Shown in pieces: positions 1 to 11,732 of a DNA stretch of 64,000 nt. The stretch is from Thamnidium elegans. Its lineage: Eukaryota; Mucoromycota; Mucoromycetes; Mucorales; Mucoraceae. The stretch covers positions 2,170,001 to 2,234,000 of the forward strand of contig JAIXMG010000002.1 in the NCBI GenBank assembly GCA_025201345.1, given 5' to 3'. The notes beneath the pieces were generated by a model. It saw only the letters and a list, made by a program, of their open reading frames with translations, ran no database searches and was not told the DNA's origin. A program made the translations under genes and the position numbers. The number at the start of each line of letters is the position of its first letter. The first letter of the stretch is position 1.

Positions 1-279
1 GAAGATGAAGAACACGAACGTGAAGAAGAAGAAGAAGAAGAAGAAGAGAGAGTAATGTTAAATGATAACGAATCTACGATAGATAATACTACTGGTAGTA
101 TTTCATCATTTTTCGGTCAACGAAAGAAGGAAAAGGAACCACTTTTACAGAAACCAAAAGTTGAACAGTGGAGAGATTCAATTGATAATTCACCTGTATT
201 AATACGTAGAATGAAATTATCCTCTGATAAGAAAAATGGTTGGGATTGGGATGAAGACGAAGACGAATTTTGTAAATAA
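1..279 (+). CDS. 3' end of an acidic protein, unidentified (partial)
   Basis: The frame is open from the window edge: a run of Glu (about residues 1-17 of the visible part) leads into a low-complexity, charged C-terminus of roughly 92 residues that ends in an acidic Trp-containing tail (GWDWDEDEDEFCK) before TAA. The ATG at 55 is probably internal, because the reading frame runs upstream of it without a stop. The glutamate-rich stretch is encoded by a GAA/GAG repeat. The tail resembles the short Trp/acidic C-termini of some membrane-traffic proteins, but that is a loose likeness and no domain is visible. The next gene begins only about 45 bp downstream on the same strand, so the intergenic region is very short. 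Confidence 0.55.
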   Translation, partial: EDEEHEREEEEEEEEERVMLNDNESTIDNTTGSISSFFGQRKKEKEPLLQKPKVEQWRDSIDNSPVLIRRMKLSSDKKNGWDWDEDEDEFCK

Positions 280-325
280 AATTTAAACCTCTTTTCTTTT
301 TTTCTTCTTTTTTTTTTATTAAACA

Positions 326-1387
326 ATGTTAACATGGGCAACTGAAACAACATTAATACGTCCCAACTTGAGACAAGTTGTATTTATTGTATTGAAATGG
401 GTGTCACTAATAATAATATTGGGTATTATTCTCTTTTTCATTTTATTTGGTATTGACCTTAATCTTCATGTCACTTTAAGAGAACCTTTTTCTCCCATGA
501 GACGTGATCCCGAACCTTTATTGTCCAACTGCTTTAAAGATTATATTCCCGAATCAAGTTCAAACCAACATTTTGGAATAATACCTAGTATACCTGTCAT
601 TGAAGATAACCTATGTTACGATTTTGTATCTTTAATAAAGCCAACCAAAAACGTTACAACAATCTTTCATACGTTTTGGACAGGTAAAACAAGCTTTTCC
701 GATATAGAATTAGCTACTCTAAGGTCATTCATCGCTACGCAATCACTTCAATCCATTATTTATGTTTGGACAACATCAAATGATCACGACTTGTTAAAAC
801 CGTGGATACATGATGATAGAATTCAAATTCAAGTGATTGATAGCCATGAATTAACTCAAAACACTCCATTAACTGACTCCAATTGGTTGATAAACCATCA
901 ATTGCTCAAGTTTGCTACTTTATACAAGTTTGGTGGCGTTTGGTTTGATCTAAATACATTGTTTATACGTAACATGTCGCCTTTATTATCTCAGGAATGG
1001 GTATCTCAATCAAACTGTCTTGAAACTTCTCCAAAAGGTTTCTTTTTACACTTTTTTAAAAGCTCCCCTTATCTTTGCGAAATCATGACGGAAGCAAATA
1101 ATCAATTAACCAGTCGTCAATTCTTGGCTGTAGACTTGTATAAAACTGTATTTCATCGTTTATTGAAGCTTAGGATTCAAACTTGGTCTGTTTTACCGTG
1201 GTGCTATACTGACCCTTCTCAATGTTTAAAGTCCAATTCTTTACCAAGTGCTTTTGACCGTAGTGAGTTTGATATAAACAAATTAAATAGGGTCTTTGCG
1301 TATCATTTACACAGAACGTGGAATTCTTCTCCAGGTACCATATTCAAGTACTTGGTTAACCAACACAAGAAACTTGTTTCTTGGTAA
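326..1387 (+). CDS. Golgi-type glycosyltransferase with DXD-like motif (GT32-related), 353 aa
   Basis: Single-exon gene. It shows a type II membrane layout: about 20 N-terminal residues, one hydrophobic anchor (around residues 20-47), then a luminal domain. The catalytic-domain core includes FHTFWTGK, the WLINHQLLKFATLYKFGG stretch and GGVWFDLNTLFIRNMSPLL. This is the layout of the family of glycosyltransferases containing the DXD sugar-binding motif (Gb3 synthase/OCH1/capsular polysaccharide type), which use a nucleotide sugar and a divalent metal in the Golgi. The DXD position reads DLN, so the second acidic residue is replaced by Asn. Substrate cannot be told from sequence. Several N-x-S/T sites are present. 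It is in the same orientation as the partial upstream gene and converges with HEM25. Confidence 0.75.
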   Translation: MLTWATETTLIRPNLRQVVFIVLKWVSLIIILGIILFFILFGIDLNLHVTLREPFSPMRRDPEPLLSNCFKDYIPESSSNQHFGIIPSIPVIEDNLCYDFVSLIKPTKNVTTIFHTFWTGKTSFSDIELATLRSFIATQSLQSIIYVWTTSNDHDLLKPWIHDDRIQIQVIDSHELTQNTPLTDSNWLINHQLLKFATLYKFGGVWFDLNTLFIRNMSPLLSQEWVSQSNCLETSPKGFFLHFFKSSPYLCEIMTEANNQLTSRQFLAVDLYKTVFHRLLKLRIQTWSVLPWCYTDPSQCLKSNSLPSAFDRSEFDINKLNRVFAYHLHRTWNSSPGTIFKYLVNQHKKLVSW

Positions 1388-1569
1388 CTAAATAAATCTT
1401 TTTCATTTTATAAATGTTTATTTTCGGCAACTGAAATGTGTAACTTTAAATACTACATACACTACATGCGTCTTTTATAAAAAAAAAAGGGCCTATTATT
1501 ATTACAAGAAAAAGGTAAATGCTATTGTACAATGGGTCGCGCGCAGAAAAAGAATAAAAAATATCGCTA

Positions 1570-2934
1570 TTAAAGCGGATCCTTCATCAATTGATCTTTA
1601 CGATCGTACCAACGAACAACTTCTTCATAAATTGTCCAAGAGATAGCTGAATTAAGTGGCTTACGAATAAGTCTTACACTAATACCATCAAAGAAACCCA
1701 CAAATCCCTCCTCCTAATAAAAACTTTGTTAAGCCCTAATATATATACACACACATATATATATATATATATATTCGCAATATTACCATATACACCTTCC
1801 TTGCAGATTGAATTAAATTTTTATATATCATAGGTTTCAATTGCATGCGAGTTTTCAACATATCAAAAGGTTGTGTTGTACAAGTTGCAGCCATACCTGC
1901 TACAACACCGGAACCCATATTAATTACTGCATTGGCGACAGGTAATTGATTACGGATAGAATATTCTATATACACATATATTAAAAAAAAAAATATGCTT
2001 GTACAGGATGTTCATATATTATATATATATATTACCATTGGCCCAAGTTTTGCATCCTTCATAAAAGAATAAATAAATACCAGCAAATGGAGCATCACGA
2101 ATAAATGTTGCACCATAACCAGCAAATAAGCCTATAATTTATTATAATTAAAATTGATACGAATAAACAAAAGAATCAAAAATATTACCTCGAATACCGT
2201 CCGTTTTAATAATTGACTTGAATGCTTGGTTTAAACTGGTATAATTATAAAAATTACTCTTAAAAAAATATGAGTCAAAAATTGTTTCCGAAAAAGTCAT
2301 GTGAAAGATGTACATACCTCATATCTGACTTTGACAACCGTAATTGGCATCATAATGTATCCAACAGCACCTCTTGCAGTAGAACCAGATACTAAATTTT
2401 CCCATCGCTGATGTTCGGCTGTAGTTTTACCGTCAATCCCTGCTTTATTCAAGAGTGGTTGCCAGGTAGATCGGGTATTGGCAAGGATCATGCGTACTTC
2501 CGATAGCGCAAAAAAATACAAGGCTGAACCTGGTACATTTCTATACACCGTTTATATGAATTTTCTTTTCTTTTTTATATACATATTATATATGTATCGT
2601 CATTATTACCTCATAATAGTTGGTACTGTACCTCTCCATAATCCACTATACCCATTATTACTAACAATATCTTTTACAGTAGAATAGATATTGCTATAAA
2701 AAAACTATTAGTTTTTTTTTTCGTTATTATTATGAAAGTAGCTTACCTCTTTTGAGGAGATACCAAGAGTCCTTTACTCTTGGCTTCCTTTAAAAAAGCT
2801 AAATGGTCTTGACGTTGTTGTTGTAAACGTGTCTTAATCAAGTCAAGTGGTTGAAGCATGACACAAGCTGTCATGCCTGACAATGCTCCACCAACTAAAT
2901 GTAAAGCAGGATTCTTTTTATCGTTCTTTGTCAT
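1570..2934 (-). CDS. HEM25: Mitochondrial glycine carrier, SLC25A38/Hem25 type, 327 aa
   Basis: Seven exons on the minus strand: 2934-2747, 2693-2610, 2540-2318, 2258-2189, 2131-2036, 1965-1787, 1713-1570 (984 nt in frame). The three mitochondrial-carrier repeats carry the signature motifs [23 protein letters not shown] and [11 protein letters not shown]; the second has Thr where most carriers have Asp, as is usual for SLC25A38. Blocks such as [27 protein letters not shown] and [15 protein letters not shown] follow the SLC25A38 pattern. The family imports glycine into mitochondria for the first step of haem synthesis (with ALA synthase). The protein is predicted in the inner membrane with six helices. 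An (AT)n run interrupts the intron at 1741-1772. The assignment is by motif; substrate is inferred from the family. Confidence 0.9.
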
Positions 2935-3118
2935 GGACTTGGAAGTTTTTATTTATTTTTTACACAGGGGGTAAAAAGTTTTTTTTTTATAAATATGATA
3001 TAGAGAATAGAAAAAAAGAGAAAAAGAAAAAAAGAAAAAAAAAAAAAAAGTGTCATGCTTCTTGATAAATTGGAGATTATGAGATTACTGAAATTTACAT
3101 CACATGACTTGCTTTTTT

Positions 3119-3922
3119 TTATTCAATAACATTTTCAATAATTGTTTTATAACTACCATCCGGTTGTTTCTCTACACGAACACTATCTAAACGGTTGACA
3201 ATAATCGTAGCTCCTGCTTCTTTTAATTGTTCAATAGTATGTGTTGTTACACATGCTACACATTCCATACCGGCTGCAATAGCAGCTTTTACACCAGCTG
3301 GCGCGTCTTCAAAAGCTAAACAATCCTTGGGATCTCTATTAATCATTTCAGCTGCCATCAAGTAACCTTCAGGGTGAGGTTTACCAAAATTGACCTAAAT
3401 TCTCCACAATTTAATATCTCGGCATTTTTTTATTTATTTTTTACTTTACCTTATCTCCCGTAGCTAATTTTTCGGGAACATGGATACCAAATTGTGCCAA
3501 TCTAGTAATTGCCATAATATGTGTACCTGCAGTATTGACAGTCCAATCTTGATTAGGGATACTAGCCAATAAGTCAATAACACCAGGCAACACAGTGACA
3601 CCTTCCTTTATAACACATAAGCTTGCTTCCAAGTCATTGACATATTCCTTTGTAGCAAGCACGGGAATCCAACGTTCTAAAGTTTCGATCGTTCTACGAC
3701 CGTGAGAAGTAGCAAGAATCTGTCATTTAAATTTTTTTGTTTAGTAATCAATTCTTTACCGCGTGTTCCCCCCCCCCTTTTTTTATTACGTACCTGACTT
3801 GGGTCCAAGTTATATTCTTTAGCAATATCTGTCCAATACTTTATAACAAGAGGTGTAGTATCAATAAGTGTACCATCAAGATCAAATACGAATGCTTTGG
3901 AGTTTAAAGTCTTTGTAACCAT
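3119..3922 (-). CDS. GPP1: HAD-family phosphatase, glycerol-3-phosphatase (GPP)-like, 224 aa
   Basis: Three exons: 3922-3794, 3719-3450, 3394-3119, all introns in phase 0. HAD motif I is FVFDLDGTLIDT near the N-terminus (nucleophile and acid Asp pair), motif III is the Lys in GKPHPEG, and motif IV is the FEDAPAGVKAA segment. The overall size and the PHPEGYLMAAEMI stretch match the fungal GPP1/GPP2-DOG group, which dephosphorylate glycerol-3-phosphate or 2-deoxyglucose-6-phosphate in the cytosol. It is a little shorter than yeast Gpp1 (250 aa). Glycerol kinase lies in the same window at 31 kb, doing the reverse step. Exact sugar-phosphate preference is not visible. The first intron contains a C9 run close to the donor side. 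Confidence 0.85.
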
Positions 3923-4726
3923 GATAATTAAAGAAGGGAAAAAAGTGATCTAGAAAAGAAAGAAAAGGGGAAAAAAGGGAATTTGCAGGGTCCATTAAAT
4001 ACTAAGTGCGGCGTTGTAATTATCAGTAGGCGGTATTGTATTGTTTCCCCAATTGACGGGTTTTTTTTCTATCTTTGAACACAATGAGTCTCTGCAAAAA
4101 AAAAAAGAAATGTAACAACTCTTTTCTTTTAAAAAGAATTAAACCCAGATAACAGGAACGTTTTTTTTTAAAAAAAATGAAGCCCTGTATTATGTAAAAT
4201 TGTGAAAAATATTTTTAACAATGCACAGACGACAAAAAGAGACTGCTGAGAGAAAAACAGCTCTTGTATATCTGGCTGTACGATCACTCCGGTGGATGCT
4301 CTCTAGTAGCCTCCGTAAAACCAGATGTATAGCGCCATAAAAAAAATATTAATCTGTCGTCTGAGCATTGTTAAAAATCCTTTTTGTGACGAAGGTCTCT
4401 TTCTATTAAAGGAGCGTTAGAATTACAAACGCAAGAAACAAATATCGTATCAACCATAGATATATTTATTTAATCTTGAATACCATCTACCAAATACTAG
4501 CAGAGTTTGATTATTAAATAATGCAATATGCTTGCGTACAGTAGACTGAACATCACTGATATATATATACAGATATATATTGTTCATATGCGACTTCATT
4601 TGGTGGGAAACTTTGAGCTATTTTTTTTTATGGGGTTAAAAAAACTTTATTTAATATGTAAAGTTCAGGGTAATAAGAGTAATAAAGAAACCGACCAAAA
4701 AATAAAGGTTTTTAATAATAGAAAAT
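3923..4726. other. Intergenic region with MITE-like insertion
   Basis: About 0.8 kb between the start of the phosphatase gene and the stop of FOX2. No convincing coding frame. It contains poly-A/T runs, the inverted-repeat element at 4212-4377 described separately, and an (AT)n patch around 4560-4580. The promoter of the phosphatase gene must lie in the 3923-4200 part. Confidence 0.6.
4212..4377. mobile_element. MITE-like element with 22-bp terminal inverted repeats
   Basis: Positions 4212-4233 and 4356-4377 are inverted copies of one another over 22 bp with a single mismatch (core TTTTTAACAATGC, then CAGACGAC). The 166-bp unit has no coding capacity and holds a second, weaker pairing (ATCTGG/CCAGAT). 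Short length, long terminal inverted repeats and an intergenic site fit a miniature inverted-repeat transposable element. No clean target-site duplication is obvious. An alternative is a transcribed structured RNA with a long closing stem. Confidence 0.5.
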
Positions 4727-7610
4727 TTACAACTTGCTTTCACGAGCAGAAGCATTGAGCTCAACTGCAGCGTTAGAGATGGCAATAACATCACGTTCAA
4801 CAACACGGGTTTGGAAAATAACCTTGTTACCTTCCTTCCACATGGATGTTTCGAGTGTCTCACCAGGGAAGACATGTTTAGCAAAACGTGCCTTAATGTT
4901 CTTGAAGACTTCGGGATCATCGTTACAGAAAGTCTTGAGCACATGCTTACCAGAGATACCGAAAGAACAAAGACCATGAAGAATGGGAACTTCAAATCCA
5001 CCAATAGCAGACATATCGGGATCAATATGCAAAGGGTTGAAATCACCGCTCAAACGGTAAAGAGCAGCTTGATCTTCGTTAGTCTTTTCAGTTACAACAG
5101 CATCAGGTTTACGGTTAGGAATGGCATTAGCAGCGGTAGCGGCTCCACGGTCTTCACCCTTGGACTTACCACCGAATCCACCACTACCACGAATGAAGAA
5201 AGTGAATTCGTTTTCAAAGACAACCTCGTTGGTATCATCGGTTGTAATAACAGCAAGAGTGACAGAAGCACCCTTACCCTTATCGAGAATATCAACAATG
5301 TGAGAACGAGACTTGAGTGTACCAGAGGTGGGGATAGCCTTCTTGACAGACAAGAATTGTTCACCATGTAACAACATCATAGGGTTGAAGTTAGGGACAA
5401 TGTCACCGAAGGGAACAACGTTTGTGGCAGCGAAAGAAGGAATGACACCAAAGGTAGGTAAAACACTGAAGTTGACATCATTTTCATAAACGTATTTGGT
5501 ATCAGTACGCTTGCAACCGAGACCTAAAGCGTATAAAATAGCTTCACGTTCTTCGTATTGGAATTCTTGAGGTTCAAGTTCTAACTTTTTGGCAGCTTCA
5601 ACACTGAGCAAACCATCTTCGGACTTAGGCTCTTCTTCTTCTTGGATGTTACTAAAGTTATCCATGAAACCTTGGAAAGAATCTTGAGTACTGTTGGGGT
5701 TAGTAGCACGACCATCTTCGAAGTCAATGATACGAGACCAAGCAGCAGCAACTTGTTCAGGGGATAAATCACGGTTGGCGGGGAATCCAACACCACCGGA
5801 ACGTTGCCAGCGGACTTGAGCAACCCAACCACTACCAACTTCAAAGATACCACCAGTCTCTTCGTTACTGCTGTGGCCGAGGAAAGCAACAAGAGGAGCA
5901 ACATATTCAGGCTTGAAGGCCTCAACCATCTCTGGGGGCATAACAGTGGCAGTCATACGAGTACCAGCATTAGGAGCAATAACGTTAGCAAGAATGTTCT
6001 TACGTTGACCTTCAAGAGCTAAAGTGCGAGTGAAACCGACAACACCAAGCTTGGCAGAACTGTAATTGGTTTGACCAAAGTTACCGTACAAACCAACAGC
6101 AGAAGCAGTGTTAATAATACGACCATACTTTTGCTTGACGAAATGAGGCCAGGCAGCTTGAACAACCTTATAGGTACCTCTCAAGTGAACACGGTGAACG
6201 AGATCCCAATCAGCATCAGTCATACGGGCAAAAGATTTATCACGAAGGATACCAGCATTGTTAACAACGATATCGACACGACCAAAGGCCTTGAGGGCAG
6301 TCTCAACAACCTTATCACCTTCTTCGACAGAATCATAGTTGGCAACAGCCTTACCACCAGCCTTACGGATCTCGTCAACAACAAGATCAGCAGCACGGCT
6401 GTCAGAACCTTGACCAACAGCAGAACCTCCGAGATCGTTTACGACAACAGAAGCACCCAACTTGGCAAAGAGTAAAGCATAAGCTTTACCGAGTCCACCA
6501 CCAGCACCAGTAACAACAGCAACTTGACCATCGAATCTCAATGCATCAGCCTTAGGGTTAGCATCAGCAGCCTTTGCGCGTTCCAAAAGGGCTAAGAAAT
6601 CAGTATCCATAACAGAGTTAGGGTACTCATTCTCCTTTTCAAAGTCAGTGATTTCTTCCCACTTGGCTCCAACAGCTGCAGGATCGAAAGAATCATCGGC
6701 CTTGAAAACGGCACCAGCAGAACGTTCCCATCTCAACTTGGAAACAAATCCACCTCCAACTTCAAAGATACCACCGTTATCTTCTGTCTTTTCGTGACAA
6801 AGGTAACCAACAACAGGTGTAACAAATTCGGGTCTAAGAGAAGCAAGAACCTCAGCAGGCATGACGGTTTCGGTCCTATATGCAATGTAAGTATAATGAA
6901 ATATGTATTTTTAAAAGCTATATCTTACATTCTAGAAGCAGCCATGGGGGCAATGGTGTTACAGTGAATGTTATCCTTAGCACCTTCCTTGGCCAAGGAG
7001 TTACTGAAACTAGCAAGAGCAAGCTTGGCTAAGTGCATTAAAAAAAAATAAGGGTATTAATAAACAAATAATAATAAATAAAAAGGTTCCCACCCTATAA
7101 CTGTTACTTACCAGCACTATAATTAGCTTGACCAAAGTTACCATATAAACCAGCAGCAGAAGCGGTCATGATTATACGACCATACTTTTGCTTCTTCATG
7201 ATGGGCCAAGCAGCCTTAGTGACAGCGTAAGAACCCTTGACATGAACAGCTTGGATGAGATCCCAATCGGCATCGGTAATTCTAGCAAAGGACTTATCAC
7301 GAAGAATACCAGCATTGTTAATAATAATATCAACGCGTCCAAAGGCCTTCATGGCAGTCTCGACAATCTTCTCACCATCTTCAACAGAATTGTAATTGGC
7401 AACGGCTTTACCGCCAGACTTTAAAATTTCTTCAACAACGACGTCAGCGGCTTTACCACTGGATCCGTCTCCAGTGTGAGATACACCAAGATCGTTAACT
7501 ACAATACTGGCACCACGGCTGGAAAAGTAAAGTGCATATGCCTTACCAAGTCCTCCACCAGCACCGGTAACAATAGCTACTCTTCCATCATATCGAATAT
7601 CGTTACTCAT
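4727..7610 (-). CDS. FOX2: Peroxisomal multifunctional beta-oxidation enzyme type 2 (FOX2), 915 aa
   Basis: Three exons: 7610-7112, 7028-6929, 6875-4727 (2748 nt in frame). Two tandem short-chain dehydrogenase domains each carry the Rossmann motif [14 protein letters not shown], an [11 protein letters not shown] block and a YxxxK catalytic motif (YSAAK in the first, YSSAK in the second). They are followed by a MaoC-type 2-enoyl-CoA hydratase 2 domain with the hydratase motif DFNPLHIDP. The protein ends in SKL, a PTS1 peroxisomal import signal. The domain order equals yeast Fox2: D-specific enoyl-CoA hydration and 3-hydroxyacyl-CoA dehydrogenation of fatty acids. Length is close to the yeast protein (900 aa). 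The large third exon is codon-biased, as expected for a well-expressed enzyme. Confidence 0.97.
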
Positions 7611-8336
7611 TTTTTTTTAAAAAATTATAGAAGAAAAAAATGTGTTTAAGAGAAAAAAAAAAGAAGAGTAAAAATGTTTAAAAAAAAATATAGTATTTAT
7701 AAGGCCAATTACTTTCACATGAAAATGTAGAGGAGATAAATAAGTAACCTATAACAAGCCAGTATCATGTGATTCAGGATATATGAGTATATCTATATCT
7801 ATAGATGATGACGACTTAAAAAAGATTAAGTTTACCATTGCGTCTTTAATGTAATTATTCAAGTGTATATGTATAACTTATTCATGCATTTAAACATATG
7901 TGTTGCCTCTTTTTTTTTTTTTCCTGTTAACTCTACCCCGGCTAATAAAAACCATTCTGAGGTTACTCCGATAATTTTTGGGCCATACAAGATGACTAAA
8001 CTGTGAATTTTTTTATTTAGCCTAATCGACCCCAACTCATATACATATAGAACAAGTGATTTTTAATTATATAAAATACTTGTTAAAAGAAGCGTAGTTA
8101 TAATACATTTTTTTTATATCAGTAAAGCTACATTATACTATTTGTCTTAAACAAAAAAAAAAAAAAAAAAAAAGTGACACATTGATAGAATAGTACTCGC
8201 TTTAAATAGCTTGTTACACAAAGAATAGGTTATATGAGTCTTTTATTCCCCACATGTGTGTAACAGGTATCTGATTTGTTTTCACATGTAATTTAATTCG
8301 TTGGTCAGCACCATTTATTATATGCGTGAGTATAAA
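7611..8336. other. Intergenic: FOX2 promoter and DIS3L2 3' flank
   Basis: No coding frame with similarity found. The FOX2 upstream part holds poly-A/T tracts; the rest is AT-rich with a long A-run near 8154-8173. Nothing else recognisable. Confidence 0.5.
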
Positions 8337-11300
8337 TTATACTATAACTATTTCCCCAGAAAAGGGATTTACAGGATACAAGTTAATTATAGGTGGTGAT
8401 CGAGTTTCATTCACTTGAATTCGTACATCGATTTTAGAAAAGACTGCTAATAGTTGTAAACAAGGGATTTCTTCAAATTCGACTGTATCTTTATCATTCG
8501 TTACTGATAATGCAGACATTAATTGGTCAAGCTCTGGTTCGCTCTCGTATTCATCTTCATCATCATCGACATTATCATTTGTTTCTAATGTCAAACTTTC
8601 ATCATTATGCATTGGTACAGATACACCTGGTTTCCAGTGAATATCCAGTACACCGTTTTTATACCCGTATTGTTGAATAGGTAAATCCTTTAAACGAAAT
8701 TTACCCTCCAACCCATACTTTGGTACGTGTACTTCATAATAATCTTTCGTTACTGCAATAACATTGGCTTTAACAAAAACAGCTCCTTTGACCATTTCAC
8801 ATCTTGCCAAGTATTTAGATAAGTATAAGTTGGTACTGTCGTCTTGAGCCTTTCTTGCTCCATCTTTCTTTGAGTTACATGTAAACGTTACTTTTTTAAT
8901 AGACTTTTGAGGATATCCACAGAATTCTATATATATATATATGTATATAAAAAAGGTTGGTTGGAACCTCTTTCTTTGTTTTATATATATTATTACTATT
9001 ACGTTAAAACAAAAACAAAAAATACTTACTCTTTCCTTCTAAAGCCGATTCTAATAATCGATGAACCATAACATCTGCATAACGCCGAATAGGTGAAGTA
9101 AAATGCGTATAAACATTTTCGTTTAAAGCGTAGTGTTGGTATTTGGCAATATCAATATCTCCCGTACAAAAATACTTTGCTCTTTGCATACAACGAATAG
9201 CCAGTACTAAAAGAACTTCTTTTACATTTTTATCTTTGACCTTATCAAATGATATTTGAAGCGAGCCCGCTGATGACCCGCAAAAGTTCAAACCGAGTTC
9301 TTCGGTAATTTTAATAAATTTATCCTATTAAAAGTTTAATTAAATATTAAAGATTAAAAACATATACATATGTACTTACCAATCGCTTTTGTAAAGGAGG
9401 TTCATGCCTACGTAATAAAGCTTCTTCAGGATAAGTAGCGGAAATCTTTTTAGCAACGCTGATATTTGCTAATAGCATAAACTCTTCTATCAATTGATTA
9501 GCTTCCTTTGATTCAGCTGTAGAGACAGAAATCGGTTGTCCCTGACTATCCAATTCGAATTTCAATTTAACAGAATTTAATTGTAACGCTCCATAATCAA
9601 ATCTCTTTCTGCGCAATTCCGTAGCTAGTTTATTCAGCATGAAAATACTCGCAGATACTTGCGAGACCGAATGGGTCCCATAGATTTTTACATCGTCGGG
9701 TATTTCATCGCCATCAATTACACATTGCGCATCATCGTATGAGAGCTTAGCCCGAGACCTATATTATTATTTAGTATACATATTGTTTAGTCTATCCCTC
9801 TTTTTTATATACCTTATTACGGTTTTTCCAAACCATGTCGAAAGTTGTTTACCGTACGCATCTAGTTTCCAAATTACCGAAAATGCCAACCTATCCACAT
9901 TTGGATTTAAACTACACAGTTCTTCACATAGTAATGATGGAAGCATGGAAAACGTTTTATCAACCAAGTATGTACTAGTTCCGCGTTGTAATGCCTCTTG
10001 ATCTAGTGCCGATCCACGCTTTAAAAAAAATCCTACGTCTGCTATATGCACACCGACTTCATAGAACCCATCATCCAATACTTTAAAATGAACAGCATCA
10101 TCTAGATCTTTGGCTGTAGATGGGTCGATAGTAAAGATTAATTCTTGTCGAAGGTCTCTGCGTTGTTTTATTTCTGATTCGGGAATCTCCCAGGGTGTGC
10201 TCGGTAGACCAGATAAAGTAACTGGCGTGAAATCACTGGTGGCAATACTGTTATCAGCCAAAATGGCATGTCTTTCTGTACTTAAGTCTCCTAAAAGACC
10301 AATTTTTTCTTTGAGTTTACCAGCAGGCGAAGTGTCATGAATAGACCATTGCAATACAGTCGCCTAATTACTTGTAAGTTTTTTTTAGTTTTATATATAT
10401 ATTTTACAGCTTACAGAATAAAGGCAATTTTTATAAACGTCTGCATTTGTTATCAGGTCCGCAGGAACATCATTATCACGAATAGCAATAAGTGGTACGC
10501 GCTGATCAATTGGCTTGAACCAAGCGATACGAGGTGCTCGATTATCTCTACTAAATCTACCATTATTAGGTTGACCAGGTGTTCGAGATGAACCAACTGT
10601 TCCTACAAATGTTGTATTCGGGGATCGCAGTGTAATGCCAACGACTTCACCGCAGTAAGCAGGTTTATAACTTTGTTCTGCATCAGTATATTCATCTTGG
10701 TCTGCTGTACTGATGCTCTCTATCTCATTTTCATTTTTCTGTTCTGGTAGTGGCTGTTTCTGCAGCTGTTGATGTTGTTGTTGATGTTGTTGAAATCGCT
10801 CTTTTCTCCGCTCTTCTCTCACATCCCATACTGTGTCTACATCAACTAACTGAACGACGACGCGATCTCCATCTAGAGATCGATTCCTACTCTTTAATCC
10901 GCCGATATATACATCTGCTTCTAATCCATCACATGTCACATACGCATCATACCTATTTTTTGTTATCCTAATAACCCCTTCATACGAAGTACCATTCTGG
11001 ATCTCTTTTTCCATATCTACTGGATCTAAATATGGGCAAAAGAAATTATTGCGTTTCGTGAGGTTTACATCATCAGGGTGTATATATTGATTTTTAATTG
11101 GGCGTGCGGCTATAAAGAAAATAAGTCAGTACCAGACTATACCATTGCGATATATAAATATATAATTAATTTACTTGAACGCCAATTATTATCACTAAGA
11201 CGATCGTTTTGTCGTTGATATCGATTTACATCATAAACTTTATGCTGATTTTTTGATTTTTCAGTAGGTACAGAACAACTATCATTGGCGTGTTGGTAAT

Positions 11301-11633
11301 AAACTGCAGTCCGAGCTGGGGACTGTGTATAAGAGGCATAGGATCTATTTGTACTATAGTTACTGGTGCGATCGTGGTTTGGTATGTTGGAATGAGGATA
11401 ATTGCCAGCATAATTATTGCTAGGCCTGCTGGGCGCTGAATTGCCATAATTTGTATTGTTCGTGTTAAATGAACTTCTGAGATCGGGTGGTGGTGTTTCA
11501 ACAGGTTTTTTCTTTCTGATATCTGAATCAGAGTACCTATTGTACTTGAAAGTTTAAAGTACTTTTAGAAAACAGCACTACTTAAGTTTTAATTTACGTT
11601 ACTTACATGATTAGCGCTGTAATTGTAGCTCAT
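8337..11633 (-). CDS. RNase II/RNB-family 3'-5' exoribonuclease, DIS3L2-like, 968 aa
   Basis: Seven exons: 11633-11607, 11544-11175, 11109-10415, 10363-9813, 9758-9380, 9324-9030, 8926-8337 (2907 nt in frame). The N-terminus is disordered and rich in Asn, Ser and Tyr with no PIN domain. Then come cold-shock-like regions (NGTSYEGVIRITKNRYDAYV; SRNRSLDGDRVVVQL), the RNB domain and a degenerate S1-like C-terminus. The RNB active-site motif TIDPSTAKDLDDA keeps all four metal-binding aspartates, and HFTSPIRRYADVMVHRLL is also present. No PIN domain but an intact active site points to DIS3L2 (cytoplasmic, exosome-independent decay, often of uridylated RNA). Yeast Ssd1, a close relative, has lost these residues, so a simple Ssd1 label would be misleading. 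A Gln/His-rich insert lies between the cold-shock modules. Confidence 0.88.
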
Positions 11634-11732
11634 TTCAATAGTATACTATATCTGATAACAGAAAAAAAAGAGAAATATTTTATCTCTCACACACTTGTAC
11701 ACATGTACATCTTTTTTTTTTCAAACTCCAAT

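Noticed and set aside
1736..1975. Reading frame of HEM25 exon 6 running into TA repeats
   Set aside because: The true exon ends at a GTAATA donor; the extension translates a TA microsatellite.
4811..5371. 186-codon plus-strand frame opposite FOX2, and similar antisense frames over FUM1, PAB1, NOG1 and the NPL gene
   Set aside because: Shadow frames caused by codon bias of the real genes on the other strand.
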